A stretch of 8,516 nt of DNA from Clostridia bacterium (GCA_029063275.1 JAIDOO010000054.1:1-8516), one strand, 5' to 3'; shown: positions 1 to 6,605, counted from the stretch's first letter. Translations and numbers: made by a program. The notes: a model not told the origin generated them from the sequence alone.

Positions 1-27
1 GATTACTTACTGGATATAGAAAGCTAA
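1..27 (+). CDS. C-terminal tail of a possible upstream plus-strand gene (partial)
   Basis: Frame 1 of the plus strand reads DYLLDIES followed by a TAA stop at 25-27. A strong plus-strand intrinsic terminator begins at the stop itself. The stop-plus-terminator arrangement suggests that a plus-strand gene ends here, convergent with the exporter operon. Only eight residues are visible, so no function can be given, and the reading frame is inferred from the terminator alone. Confidence 0.4.
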   Translation, partial: DYLLDIES

Positions 28-63
28 CGCCGTCCGCGAAACTGCGCGGACGGCGTTTTTTTT
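26..63 (+). terminator. Strong intrinsic terminator of the upstream plus-strand gene
   Basis: A perfect 13-bp GC-rich stem (26-38 pairing with 45-57) closes a 6-nt loop and runs into eight consecutive T residues on the plus strand (56-63). Read on the minus strand, the same hairpin is preceded by A residues and has no U-tract after it. It is therefore a good plus-strand terminator and at best a weak end point for the converging exporter operon, for which no other terminator is visible. Confidence 0.9.
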
Positions 64-69
64 ATTAAA

Positions 70-2010
70 TTATTCCAATTCAAAAGCTCCGGTATAAAGC
101 TGATAGTACTTTCCTTTCTGAGCGATAAGCTGGTCATGGTCGCCGCGTTCGATAATTTCACCGTGCTCCAACACCATTATTGCATGACTGTTCCTTACCG
201 TAGAAAGTCTGTGAGCGATAACGAAAACCGTTCTGCCTTCCATCAGTTTATCCATACCCTGTTCAATGAGTTTTTCCGTTCTGGTATCGATTGAGGAAGT
301 CGCTTCGTCCAGAATCAATACAGGGCACTCCGAAACCATTGCGCGCGCGATAGCGAGAAGCTGTCTTTGCCCCTGCGAAAGATTTGCGCCGTCGCCGGTA
401 ATCATAGTATTGTAGCCTTCGGGCAAATGGGTAATAAAGAAGTCCGCGTTTGCAAGCTTTGCCGCCTTGATACAGTCTTCGTCGGTTGCGTCAAGTCTGC
501 CATAGCGGATATTGTCCATTACAGTACCCGTGAAAAGATGGGTATCCTGCAGTACTACGCCGAGGGACTTTCTTAAATCGTCCTTGTTTATTGACTTAAT
601 ATCCAGACCGTCATAGGTTATTTCACCCGACTGGATATCGTAAAAGCGGTTTATAAGATTGGTTATAGTAGTTTTGCCAGCGCCCGTAGAACCGACGAAA
701 GCAATCTTCTGCCCGGGTTTTGCGTAGAGGCTGATATTCTTTAAAATGACCTTTTCGTCGGTATAACCGAAAACAACGTCCTTAAAGCGGATATCGCCTT
801 TTAAAGGGATATACTCAAAAGAGCCGTCCTCTGCGGGCTTTTTCCATACCCATCTTCCGTCGACTTGTTCAAGAGTAATATCTCCGCCTTCGTCCTCTGG
901 CTGGGTATCGACCATCTCGAAAATTCTCTCCGCACCTGCAAGCGCCATAACTATCGCGGCGAACTGCTGTGAAACCTGCATCACCGGCATATTGAACTGG
1001 CGCGAAAACATTAAAAATGATATAAGCATTCCTGCTACACAGCCTATCATATTAGTCTGCAAGCTGTCCGCCTTAATTACCGAGCAATATATCGACAGCA
1101 AACCGATTTCGTTGCCGAACGCCATAACTATAGCCGCGACTATAGCTACAAGAACGTACTGAACGTATCCGAGGTTGTTGACTACCGGTCCTAAAATGAA
1201 GGAGTAAGAATTCGCCTTTCTGCCCGCTTCGTTAAGCTCGTCGTTGAGAACCTTAAAGCGCTCTTTGGCTTTTTGCTCGTGGCAGAATACTTTGATAACC
1301 TTCTGACCTTCGGTCATTTCTTCAACAAAGCCGTTGAGATTACCGAGCGCCTTTTGATTTTTAACAAAGTTTTTAGCCGACATTCCACCGATATATTTGG
1401 TAGCCAATATGATTGTAACTAGTACAACGAGAACTACTATAAGCAATGTTACGCTGTATATAACCATAAATACAAAAACGGCAATCAACGTCAAAAACGA
1501 CGAAAGAAGCTGTGGAATCGTTTGCGTAAGAAGCTGGCGCATTGTGTCTACGTCGTTTGTGTAAAGGCTCATCAAATCGCCGTGGGTGTGCGTGTCAAAA
1601 AATTTTAACGGAAGATTTTGCATTTTGGCAAACATTTCGTCGCGCATCTTCTTCAAAGTGCGCTGTGCCACGTACATCATAATCATGTTGTACGCAAATG
1701 CAGACAGCGTACCCGTCATATATATTCCCGCCATTGCTATAACGCTGGGGTATACGACGTTCCACAAATCGTTGGGTCTTGAACCCTCGGCTATTGCCAG
1801 CAGTTCTTCCACGATAGACGAAACAAACGAAGCCGCCGGTACGTTTGCAACAGACGCCAAAAGGACGAAGAAAACCACAAAACAAGCGGCAACCTTGTTA
1901 CGCGACAGCGCGTACCCTAAAAGACGCTTTAACGTCTTGGCGGGATTTTTGGCTTTTTTGCCGCCCGCCATACCGCCGCGGGGCGTAGGGAGAGTTTTGG
2001 AATTACTCAT
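70..2010 (-). CDS. ABC exporter half-transporter, catalytically intact subunit (TMD-NBD fusion)
   Basis: This is a 646-residue type IV (B-type) ABC exporter subunit: six membrane segments in about residues 40-340 followed by a nucleotide-binding domain. Visible motifs are Walker A GSTGAGKT (about 440-447), Q-loop Gln488, a slightly altered signature LSQGQ (about 544-548), Walker B VLILD with catalytic Glu569, and H-loop His600. All catalytic residues are present. An extra charged loop (about 380-405) precedes the NBD. The gene follows the other half-transporter with an 8-bp overlap, so the two probably form a heterodimer that exports drugs, peptides or lipids; the substrate cannot be read from sequence. 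An ATG six bases upstream (2016) is in frame, but it lies only 2 nt from the AGGAGG (2019-2024). The ATG at 2010 has ideal 8-nt spacing and was chosen. Confidence 0.93.
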   Translation of the reverse strand: MSNSKTLPTPRGGMAGGKKAKNPAKTLKRLLGYALSRNKVAACFVVFFVLLASVANVPAASFVSSIVEELLAIAEGSRPNDLWNVVYPSVIAMAGIYMTGTLSAFAYNMIMMYVAQRTLKKMRDEMFAKMQNLPLKFFDTHTHGDLMSLYTNDVDTMRQLLTQTIPQLLSSFLTLIAVFVFMVIYSVTLLIVVLVVLVTIILATKYIGGMSAKNFVKNQKALGNLNGFVEEMTEGQKVIKVFCHEQKAKERFKVLNDELNEAGRKANSYSFILGPVVNNLGYVQYVLVAIVAAIVMAFGNEIGLLSIYCSVIKADSLQTNMIGCVAGMLISFLMFSRQFNMPVMQVSQQFAAIVMALAGAERIFEMVDTQPEDEGGDITLEQVDGRWVWKKPAEDGSFEYIPLKGDIRFKDVVFGYTDEKVILKNISLYAKPGQKIAFVGSTGAGKTTITNLINRFYDIQSGEITYDGLDIKSINKDDLRKSLGVVLQDTHLFTGTVMDNIRYGRLDATDEDCIKAAKLANADFFITHLPEGYNTMITGDGANLSQGQRQLLAIARAMVSECPVLILDEATSSIDTRTEKLIEQGMDKLMEGRTVFVIAHRLSTVRNSHAIMVLEHGEIIERGDHDQLIAQKGKYYQLYTGAFELE

Positions 2011-3766
2011 TTTCATCCCCTCCTTTTATCTGCGACTGATATACTTCTTTGTAAATTTCATTATTTTTAAGCAACTCTTCGTGTTTACCTATTCCGACGA
2101 TTTTGCCCTCGTCAAGCACGATAATTTTATCGGCGTCCTGAACGGAAGCGACGCGTTGGGCAATTATAATTTTTGTGGTCTGCGGTGCGTACTTCCTGAG
2201 CGAAGCGCGGATTTGCGCGTCGGTATGGGTATCGACCGCGGACGTCGAGTCGTCGAAAATTATGACGTGCGGTTTTTTCAATAGCGCGCGGGCAATACAA
2301 AGCCGCTGCTTTTGTCCGCCCGAAACGTTTACGCCGCCCTGCCCCAAGTCGTAATCAAACCCGCCGGGAAGCGCGTCGATAAACTCTTCGGCACACGCCT
2401 GACGCGCCGCAAAGCGCAATTCTTCCTCGGTTGCGTTTTCATCGCCCCATCTGAGGTTTTCCGCAACCGTACCCGAAAAAAGTACGTTCTTTTGAGGCAC
2501 CATTGCTACCTTGTTTCGCAAATTGTCCATATTATAATTTCTTACGTCTACGCCGCCGACGGTAACCCTGCCCTCCGTAACGTCGTAAAGTCTGGGAATA
2601 AGCGAAACCAGCGAGGATTTGCCCGAACCCGTGGCTCCGACGATACCAACCGTTTCGCCTGCCGCAATCTTTAAATTTATGTCGTTAAGCACGTTTACGC
2701 CCGAGTTCTGGCTGTATGCAAAATTTACGTTTTCAAATACTATACTGCCGTCCTTAACCTCAAAAATCGGGTCTACGGGCCTGGGAAGCGTAGTCTTTTC
2801 GTTGAGGACTTCGCAAATTCTGTCCGCACTGCCCTTAGAAAGCGAAATGAAGTTAATACACATCGCAACCATCATAACGCCCGTTAATATCTGCGCGGAA
2901 TACTGGATTAACGTCTGCATGGATTTGGGCGTAATTCCGCCGCTTAAATTGCCGACGTACATATTCGAGCCGACTGTAAGAATTATCAGATTTACTACAA
3001 ACATCGCAAGAGTTACGCAGGGGAGCATAACGGTAAGAATTCTTTCCGCTTTGACCGAATAATGGTACACCTCGCCCGAGGCGTCCTGCATCTTGCTGAT
3101 TTCCCTGTCCTCGCGTACATAAGACTTTACAACGCGGATTGCAGTCAAGTCCTCCTGCACTACGGCATTGAGCTTGTCGTATTTTTTGAACATCGTTCTG
3201 AAATAGGGAACGACCTTATACATACATACGGCGATTACAACTCCCAAGAACAGCGCGGCGCAGGCAAATACAATCGCCATCATAGGCTCTATGAAAAGAG
3301 TCATAACAATCGACGAAATGAACAGAATGGGTGCGCGCACCAACATTCTTATACTCATCTGATAGGCGTTCTGCACGTTTGTTACGTCGGTGGTTATACG
3401 CGTAATAAGGCTCGCAGTCGAGTAGTTGTCGATATTCGCAAAAGAATATGTTTGCAAATTGTTGTACATATCCTCTCTCAGATTATGCGCAAATCCGCTT
3501 GATGCTTTTGCCGCAAGCTTACCGCCCCAAATACCGCACAAAAGCGCAAATATGGCGCAAGCGACCATAAGTCCCGCATAAAGACCAAGCTTGCCGATAT
3601 CAATGCGGTCTATTATTCCGTTTGACAAATCCTCAAACTGTCCTACGATAAAGGTCATAAGGAACGGAATTATAATTTCCATAACAGCTTCGCCGACCAT
3701 AACAATCGGACAAAGAATGGAAGCCGTTTTGTATTCCCTTACGCTTTTAAGTAAAGTTTTAAGCAT
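2003..3766 (-). CDS. ABC exporter half-transporter, degenerate-site subunit (TMD-NBD fusion)
   Basis: This 587-residue B-type ABC exporter subunit has six hydrophobic segments in roughly residues 15-310 and then an NBD. Walker A is GATGSGKS (377-384), the Q-loop Gln is 425 and the signature is a canonical VSGGQ (481-485). The residue after Walker B (VIIFD, 501-505) is Asp506 instead of the catalytic Glu, and the H-loop His is replaced by Gln537. Established work on heterodimeric exporters such as TM287/288, LmrCD and BmrCD shows this pattern in the subunit that supplies the Walker motifs of the non-hydrolytic site. It pairs naturally with the next gene, whose signature is the one that deviates. 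The start is supported by AAGGAG 5 nt upstream of the ATG. The gene begins 11 bp after the MarR stop codon, so the repressor and transporter are one operon. A poly-specific drug or toxic-compound exporter is likely but unproven. Confidence 0.93.
   Translation of the reverse strand: MLKTLLKSVREYKTASILCPIVMVGEAVMEIIIPFLMTFIVGQFEDLSNGIIDRIDIGKLGLYAGLMVACAIFALLCGIWGGKLAAKASSGFAHNLREDMYNNLQTYSFANIDNYSTASLITRITTDVTNVQNAYQMSIRMLVRAPILFISSIVMTLFIEPMMAIVFACAALFLGVVIAVCMYKVVPYFRTMFKKYDKLNAVVQEDLTAIRVVKSYVREDREISKMQDASGEVYHYSVKAERILTVMLPCVTLAMFVVNLIILTVGSNMYVGNLSGGITPKSMQTLIQYSAQILTGVMMVAMCINFISLSKGSADRICEVLNEKTTLPRPVDPIFEVKDGSIVFENVNFAYSQNSGVNVLNDINLKIAAGETVGIVGATGSGKSSLVSLIPRLYDVTEGRVTVGGVDVRNYNMDNLRNKVAMVPQKNVLFSGTVAENLRWGDENATEEELRFAARQACAEEFIDALPGGFDYDLGQGGVNVSGGQKQRLCIARALLKKPHVIIFDDSTSAVDTHTDAQIRASLRKYAPQTTKIIIAQRVASVQDADKIIVLDEGKIVGIGKHEELLKNNEIYKEVYQSQIKGGDENE
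2019..2024 (-). promoter_or_regulatory. Ribosome binding site that decides the start of the intact ABC subunit
   Basis: A consensus AGGAGG lies inside the end of the upstream ABC gene. It is 8 nt from the ATG at 2010 and only 2 nt from the in-frame ATG at 2016, which favours the downstream start and a short coupled overlap between the two transporter genes. Confidence 0.75.
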
Positions 3767-3777
3767 ATACTCTCCTT

Positions 3778-4215
3778 TTATTTATTTTCGCTAACCGAAT
3801 CTATTATTTTAGTCAAAAGTCTTTCAAACTCTTCCTGCTCATCTTTACCGAGAGCGGACTGAATAGCGCTGTCGCACTTTTCCATAAGCTGTCTGTCTTT
3901 CATACAGATATTGTTGCCCTTTTCAGTAAGTTCGATATACTTCGCCCTGCCGTCCCCGTCCGAAACCGATCGGGTGATAAATCCCTTGCTTTCAAGATTT
4001 GAAATCAGTGTCGAAACCGAAGAGGCGCGCAGGTTAATGAATTTTTCTATGTCCTTTTGCATAACCTTTTCGCCCTGCATCAAGCGTTTTCTGATAAATA
4101 CCATTGCATGCATTTGCACAGGGCTTACGCCGTGTTCGGCAAACATTTGGACGTTTTCCCTATACATCTGTCGGTGCAGATAGCACATCTTACCGTAAAG
4201 TCTTTTGTTTTCCAA
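3778..4215 (-). CDS. MarR-family transcriptional repressor of the exporter operon
   Basis: From a TTG start this encodes 145 residues, the usual MarR length. It has an N-terminal dimerisation helix region, a winged helix-turn-helix (about 45-100) with recognition helix around NLRASSVSTLISNLESKGF, and the family wing signature DGDGRAKYIELTEKG (about 86-100). Such proteins bind palindromes in their own promoters as dimers and release them on binding small phenolic or drug-like ligands. Being first in an operon with two ABC exporter genes, it most likely autoregulates and represses the exporter. The open frame continues up to an ATG at 4407, but a consensus promoter at 4270-4298 lies inside that extension, so it cannot be coding. 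The TTG at 4215 has a weak GGGG-type ribosome site 8 nt upstream; an ATG at 4188 would give 136 residues and has an even poorer site. The start remains the least certain point. Confidence 0.88.
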   Translation of the reverse strand: MENKRLYGKMCYLHRQMYRENVQMFAEHGVSPVQMHAMVFIRKRLMQGEKVMQKDIEKFINLRASSVSTLISNLESKGFITRSVSDGDGRAKYIELTEKGNNICMKDRQLMEKCDSAIQSALGKDEQEEFERLLTKIIDSVSENK

Positions 4216-4229
4216 AACATAAACCCCGA

Positions 4230-4243
4230 AAATAAAATTATTT
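4230..4243. promoter_or_regulatory. Candidate MarR operator palindrome
   Basis: A perfect AT-rich inverted repeat (AAATAA, 2-bp centre, TTATTT) lies between the transcription start expected from the promoter and the MarR start codon. MarR proteins usually bind short palindromes in this place. The sequence is low-complexity, so it may be chance. Confidence 0.3.
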
Positions 4244-4269
4244 CGACTTCTAACTAATTGAACGTAATC

Positions 4270-4298
4270 ATTATATGTATTAAAAAAAATAATGTCAA
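4270..4298 (-). promoter_or_regulatory. SigA-type promoter of the MarR-ABC operon
   Basis: The minus strand shows TTGACA (4293-4298), a 17-bp spacer and TATAAT (4270-4275), matching the housekeeping consensus at all twelve positions. Transcription would start near 4263, leaving a leader of about 48 nt before the TTG start. A fully consensus promoter in front of a MarR gene is expected to need repression. Confidence 0.92.
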
Positions 4299-4444
4299 CC
4301 GTATAATATGAATTTTTTGTGAAAATATATATTAATTTGCTCTGCCCATAACCGAATCCGTTACTCTTCGTCGCGGAGGCGCTTTTAAAATAAAAATTTA
4401 TCGTCAATTACTTATACTTATCCGCACAACAAAACCATTGCACA
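4299..4444. other. AT-rich intergenic stretch with no recognised gene
   Basis: Between the MarR promoter and the terminator-like hairpin after the PnuC fusion, the sequence is mostly AT-rich with a short GC-rich patch near 4366-4382. No ribosome binding site, convincing second promoter or RNA gene was seen on either strand. The open minus-strand frame through it is an uninterrupted upstream extension of MarR and is not believed to be translated. Confidence 0.5.
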
Positions 4445-4481
4445 AAATAAAAGCAGTAGCAAAAAGCTACAGTTTTTATTT
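4445..4481 (-). terminator. Terminator-like hairpin downstream of the PnuC fusion gene
   Basis: An interrupted stem pairs GTAGC with GCTAC (4456-4460 and 4466-4470) around an A5/U5 loop, then one C-G pair, then eight A-T pairs (4445-4452 with 4474-4481). Both strands end in a U-rich tract, so it could act in either direction. Its position about 50 bp after the minus-strand stop codon makes it the likely end of the PnuC-fusion transcript. Two mismatches make it weaker than the other terminators here. Confidence 0.5.
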
Positions 4482-4530
4482 CGGTGCCCCTGTTCCCAAG
4501 AAAGTCTAATACCTATAAATTGAAATTAAG

Positions 4531-5700
4531 CTACAATAATTCAATAGCTTGCTTTCCGGTTATATGTTCTATATCAAATCTGATTATTAAAAATGCCGTT
4601 TTGAACTTTTCAATTTCTTTTTGTAATTCGTTGCTATGGTCAGGATAATATTTTTCGCCTAACTCTTTAATGGCTAATAAACTTTCATCCATATCGTTTA
4701 CAACTTCAACATTACCGAATGCTATCACGCTTTTATAAAAAGTTGTGTACTTTTCGGGTTGAACGTCATCTTTATCAATAATACAAAAGGTTGCTTTTTT
4801 ACAGTTTTTTATTGCATCGATTTTATGCCCTGATTTAGCACTATGAAAATAAATTTTTCCGTTTGTAAAAACATAACTCAATGGCACGGTGTACGGATAG
4901 CCGTTATTGTCAATGATAGCCAAAACACCCGAAGTGTTAAACCTTAAAATTCGGTCGATTTCAGTTTGCTGTAATTCCTGCTTAAATCTTCTCATTTTCT
5001 GAAACATTTTTTCTTCTCCTGCTTTTTGTTTTTTATTCATAATGCTCCAATTTATAAAACCGTATGTATCTGTAACGAAGAACGCAATAAAACAAATTAC
5101 CATAGGTAAATATGTAATATTTTCGTAACTTGCCATACTCCACATTACTATCAAAACTATATCGTTTGCACCGTAACCTATTGCATAAAAACGACTTCTG
5201 CGCGCAGTCAAATAAGCCGCCATAAATGAAGTTAATACCGATACTGTACTGATAATTAAATTTGTCGTATTGAGTGCTTGTAATACAAAGAAAAACAATA
5301 CTGTAATAACCACAGCCGCTATTAAGAATAGACACCATTCTTTACGGGAAAGAGTATTAACCTTAACTTCGCTCTTATTTCCCTTAAAAGGGTTGCGTAA
5401 CCACGATATTAAAGCCCATAGAGCAATAGGCGCACTCATTCCCAAATATGTTATCATTTCGCCATAGAAATAAAACGAATACGAAATTATGCCGTAAAAT
5501 ACACTGAATACTATTGTTAAAAATTGTCCGATAGGATTGCCTTTTGAAACAAATATCAAAGCGGTTGCACCGATTATCGAGCCAACCAAATATAGATATT
5601 GCGTATTTTTGAAAACATAGAAAAAGACAATTATAGATATTACGCTAATACTCCAAATCGACCATTCAATTAGAGTAATACTTTTTAGAAACTTTTTCAT
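4531..5700 (-). CDS. PnuC-family transporter fused to a NimA/PNPOx-like flavin-binding domain
   Basis: This 389-residue protein joins two complete domains. Residues 1-222 are a PnuC-type membrane protein with seven or eight hydrophobic helices and the family pattern GYGANDIVLIVMW followed by DTYGFINW near its end. PnuC relatives facilitate uptake of nicotinamide riboside, deoxynucleosides, thiamine or riboflavin, trapped by intracellular phosphorylation. Residues 232-389 are a split-barrel protein of the pyridoxamine-5'-phosphate-oxidase/NimA superfamily: MRRFKQELQ, GYPYTVPLSYVF, IYFHSAKSGHKIDAI, FYKSVIAFG and terminal HITGKQAIEL. Such domains bind FMN or related cofactors, so this half should be cytosolic. 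The two are joined by about ten charged residues with no stop. The frame is open back to a GTG at 5793, but ATG 5700 has GGAGG 4 nt upstream and begins a normal PnuC N-terminus. The gene stands alone with its own promoter and leader. The transported compound and the catalytic activity are unknown. Confidence 0.85.
   Translation of the reverse strand: MKKFLKSITLIEWSIWSISVISIIVFFYVFKNTQYLYLVGSIIGATALIFVSKGNPIGQFLTIVFSVFYGIISYSFYFYGEMITYLGMSAPIALWALISWLRNPFKGNKSEVKVNTLSRKEWCLFLIAAVVITVLFFFVLQALNTTNLIISTVSVLTSFMAAYLTARRSRFYAIGYGANDIVLIVMWSMASYENITYLPMVICFIAFFVTDTYGFINWSIMNKKQKAGEEKMFQKMRRFKQELQQTEIDRILRFNTSGVLAIIDNNGYPYTVPLSYVFTNGKIYFHSAKSGHKIDAIKNCKKATFCIIDKDDVQPEKYTTFYKSVIAFGNVEVVNDMDESLLAIKELGEKYYPDHSNELQKEIEKFKTAFLIIRFDIEHITGKQAIELL
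5005..5020 (-). promoter_or_regulatory. Internal ribosome binding site and ATG before the flavin-binding domain
   Basis: Within the linker of the fusion gene, AGGAG (5016-5020) stands exactly 8 nt before an in-frame ATG (5005-5007). That ATG begins MFQKMRRFKQ, a typical N-terminus for stand-alone proteins of this split-barrel family. Translation from it would give a free 158-residue cytosolic flavoprotein ending at the same stop at 4531. It may be a relic of two formerly separate genes or a working second start. Confidence 0.6.
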
Positions 5701-5704
5701 TGCG

Positions 5705-5709
5705 CCTCC
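5705..5709 (-). promoter_or_regulatory. Ribosome binding site of the PnuC fusion
   Basis: GGAGG lies 4 nt before the ATG at 5700 and directly after the U-tract of the leader terminator. It settles the start at 5700 rather than at the in-frame GTG at 5793, which sits inside a leader hairpin. Confidence 0.8.
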
Positions 5710-5769
5710 AAAAAAAACAGCATTCTGCTTATATCTTCTAAGACCTGACGATATAAGTAAAATGCCATT
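5710..5769 (-). terminator. Leader terminator (attenuator) in front of the PnuC fusion
   Basis: In the minus-strand transcript, 5769-5750 pairs with 5735-5716: 19 of 20 positions pair, three of them G-U, with one A-C mismatch. The loop is 14 nt (5749-5736). Six further U residues (5715-5710) follow, immediately before the GGAGG. This is an intrinsic-terminator layout placed between promoter and coding region. A small competing hairpin (5775-5770 with 5765-5760, loop AAUG) uses part of the same 5' arm, so two mutually exclusive folds are possible. That is the hallmark of attenuation. Confidence 0.6.
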
Positions 5770-5773
5770 GCAT
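5738..5773 (-). CDS. Putative 11-codon leader peptide ORF overlapping the attenuator
   Basis: An ATG at 5773 opens MQWHFTYIVRS, and its TAG stop (5738-5740) falls in the terminator loop. A ribosome translating it would cover the entire 5' arm of the terminator and prevent it forming, which is how leader peptides control attenuators in Gram-positive resistance and biosynthesis genes. The upstream ribosome site is poor (GAG, 9 nt away) and is itself in the arm of a hairpin. I do not recognise the peptide. Short ORFs arise easily by chance, so this is tentative. Confidence 0.3.
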   Translation of the reverse strand: MQWHFTYIVRS

Positions 5774-5775
5774 TT

Positions 5776-5797
5776 GCAAGTACTCGGTAGCACTTGC
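5776..5797 (-). other. First hairpin of the PnuC-fusion leader RNA
   Basis: GCAAGTGCT (5797-5789) pairs over nine positions, one of them G-U, with AGTACTTGC (5784-5776) around an ACCG tetraloop. It lies between the expected transcription start (about 5814) and the putative leader ORF. It could hide the weak ribosome site of that ORF or act as part of a ligand-sensing structure. It does not match the conserved boxes of the TPP or FMN riboswitches. Confidence 0.5.
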
Positions 5798-5820
5798 TTA
5801 CCTATTAAAATTACATAGCT

Positions 5821-5849
5821 ATTATATAGAATTCATACAAATATGTCAA
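5821..5849 (-). promoter_or_regulatory. SigA-type promoter of the PnuC fusion
   Basis: TTGACA (5844-5849), a 17-bp spacer and TATAAT (5821-5826) form a perfect consensus promoter on the minus strand. The start point would be about 5814, giving a leader of roughly 110 nt before the ATG. A very strong promoter combined with a leader terminator fits control after initiation. Confidence 0.92.
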
Positions 5850-5891
5850 TAACTTTCCGCCTAAACAGATTACTGAACTGTACAACTTAAC

Positions 5892-5929
5892 AAAAAAATC
5901 GAACCTTTCACCTAATATGAAAAGCTCGA
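5892..5929 (-). terminator. Terminator of the restriction-modification operon
   Basis: A 12-bp stem (5918-5929 with 5899-5910, two G-U pairs) around a 7-nt loop is followed on the minus strand by seven U residues (5898-5892). It sits about 45 nt after the endonuclease stop codon and separates that operon from the next promoter. Confidence 0.85.
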
Positions 5930-5972
5930 CTTTGTTACTGTGTGTTGACTCGCTTGGTACGTAAATCATACC

Positions 5973-6605
5973 TTATTCAAAAAAATTATTTGTTGTTAAA
6001 ACGCTTTCAATGTGTGTTTTTATCTTATTTTCAAGTTCGTCTATTTTCAATGTATTTGGGGTTAATTTCTCTGCCCATGCTCTACCTGAATGAACACAAT
6101 CCCAAGGCGGTATCATACCTGCGTGCCTACCTTTTCCTGGGTCGTGGTTACCAAAGCCATCTAATGCACAATTCCAAACTGGTTGGAATTTACTTATGAG
6201 CATAGATTCTGCTAATGGAATCCAAATATCGTCAACCACAAGGTATCTGCAATAAAAATCTTTTATATTGAGATTTGTCGCGGCATTTATAGAATCGGCG
6301 TGCTGACATAATCGCGCATATAATGCCTTGCTTGTTTCGGAATCCAAGCCTAAGCCGCCTTTGCGTGCGCCCGCAGGAACAGCCTTTCCCACATAAATAG
6401 GACATTTGAATTGATTATCTTGATTTATTTTTGTTAGTTGTTCATACAAAGAATTATTGCCTGTATAATAAATAGCATATACGCCAGCCCCAACGAAATT
6501 ATCAGGGGGCATATTATGAATAGCAGAACTCAATAACGCGTCCGCTACACTTTCTCCTAAATTCTTTTTATCTAAGGGATTATATGCTTTGTTGTGTTCA
6601 CTCAT
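5973..6605 (-). CDS. Type II restriction endonuclease, Eco29kI-like GIY-YIG family
   Basis: The 210-residue product carries the GIY-YIG nuclease core in variant form: GVY (41-43), YVG (71-73) with Lys74, Arg98 and His102 in RLCQH, Glu133, and Asn145. These have the same mutual spacing as the catalytic Tyr, Arg-x3-His, Glu and Asn of Eco29kI, and the length is close to Eco29kI (214 aa). The block GFGNHDPGKGR (150-160) and WDCVHSGRAWA also match that family as I know it. Family members Eco29kI and NgoMIII cut CCGCGG, so this is the expected target. The start overlaps the methyltransferase stop by four bases (ATGA), indicating coupled translation after the protective enzyme. All catalytic positions are intact, so it is probably active. 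The exact specificity is inferred from family membership. Confidence 0.9.
   Translation of the reverse strand: MSEHNKAYNPLDKKNLGESVADALLSSAIHNMPPDNFVGAGVYAIYYTGNNSLYEQLTKINQDNQFKCPIYVGKAVPAGARKGGLGLDSETSKALYARLCQHADSINAATNLNIKDFYCRYLVVDDIWIPLAESMLISKFQPVWNCALDGFGNHDPGKGRHAGMIPPWDCVHSGRAWAEKLTPNTLKIDELENKIKTHIESVLTTNNFFE

Noticed and set aside
1586..2284. 232-codon plus-strand open frame opposite the ABC genes
   Set aside because: It is antisense to two transporter genes with every family motif and spans their junction; it is a shadow of their codon pattern.
4216..4407. 64-residue N-terminal extension of the MarR protein
   Set aside because: It contains a perfect SigA promoter (4270-4298), shows no MarR-like sequence and would make the protein far longer than the family.
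5701..5793. 31-residue N-terminal extension of the PnuC fusion from a GTG
   Set aside because: The GTG sits inside a leader hairpin, the extension would span the terminator stem and U-tract, and the ATG at 5700 has its own GGAGG.
5701..5820. TPP or FMN riboswitch in the PnuC-fusion leader
   Set aside because: Neither the thi-box nor the RFN conserved segments are present. A less familiar class, such as the pnuC motif, could not be judged by eye.
5897..5905. AATCGAACC, shared with the T-arm of the tRNA, as a possible attachment-site repeat
   Set aside because: Only nine bases match, it lies inside a terminator stem, and no integrase gene is present.
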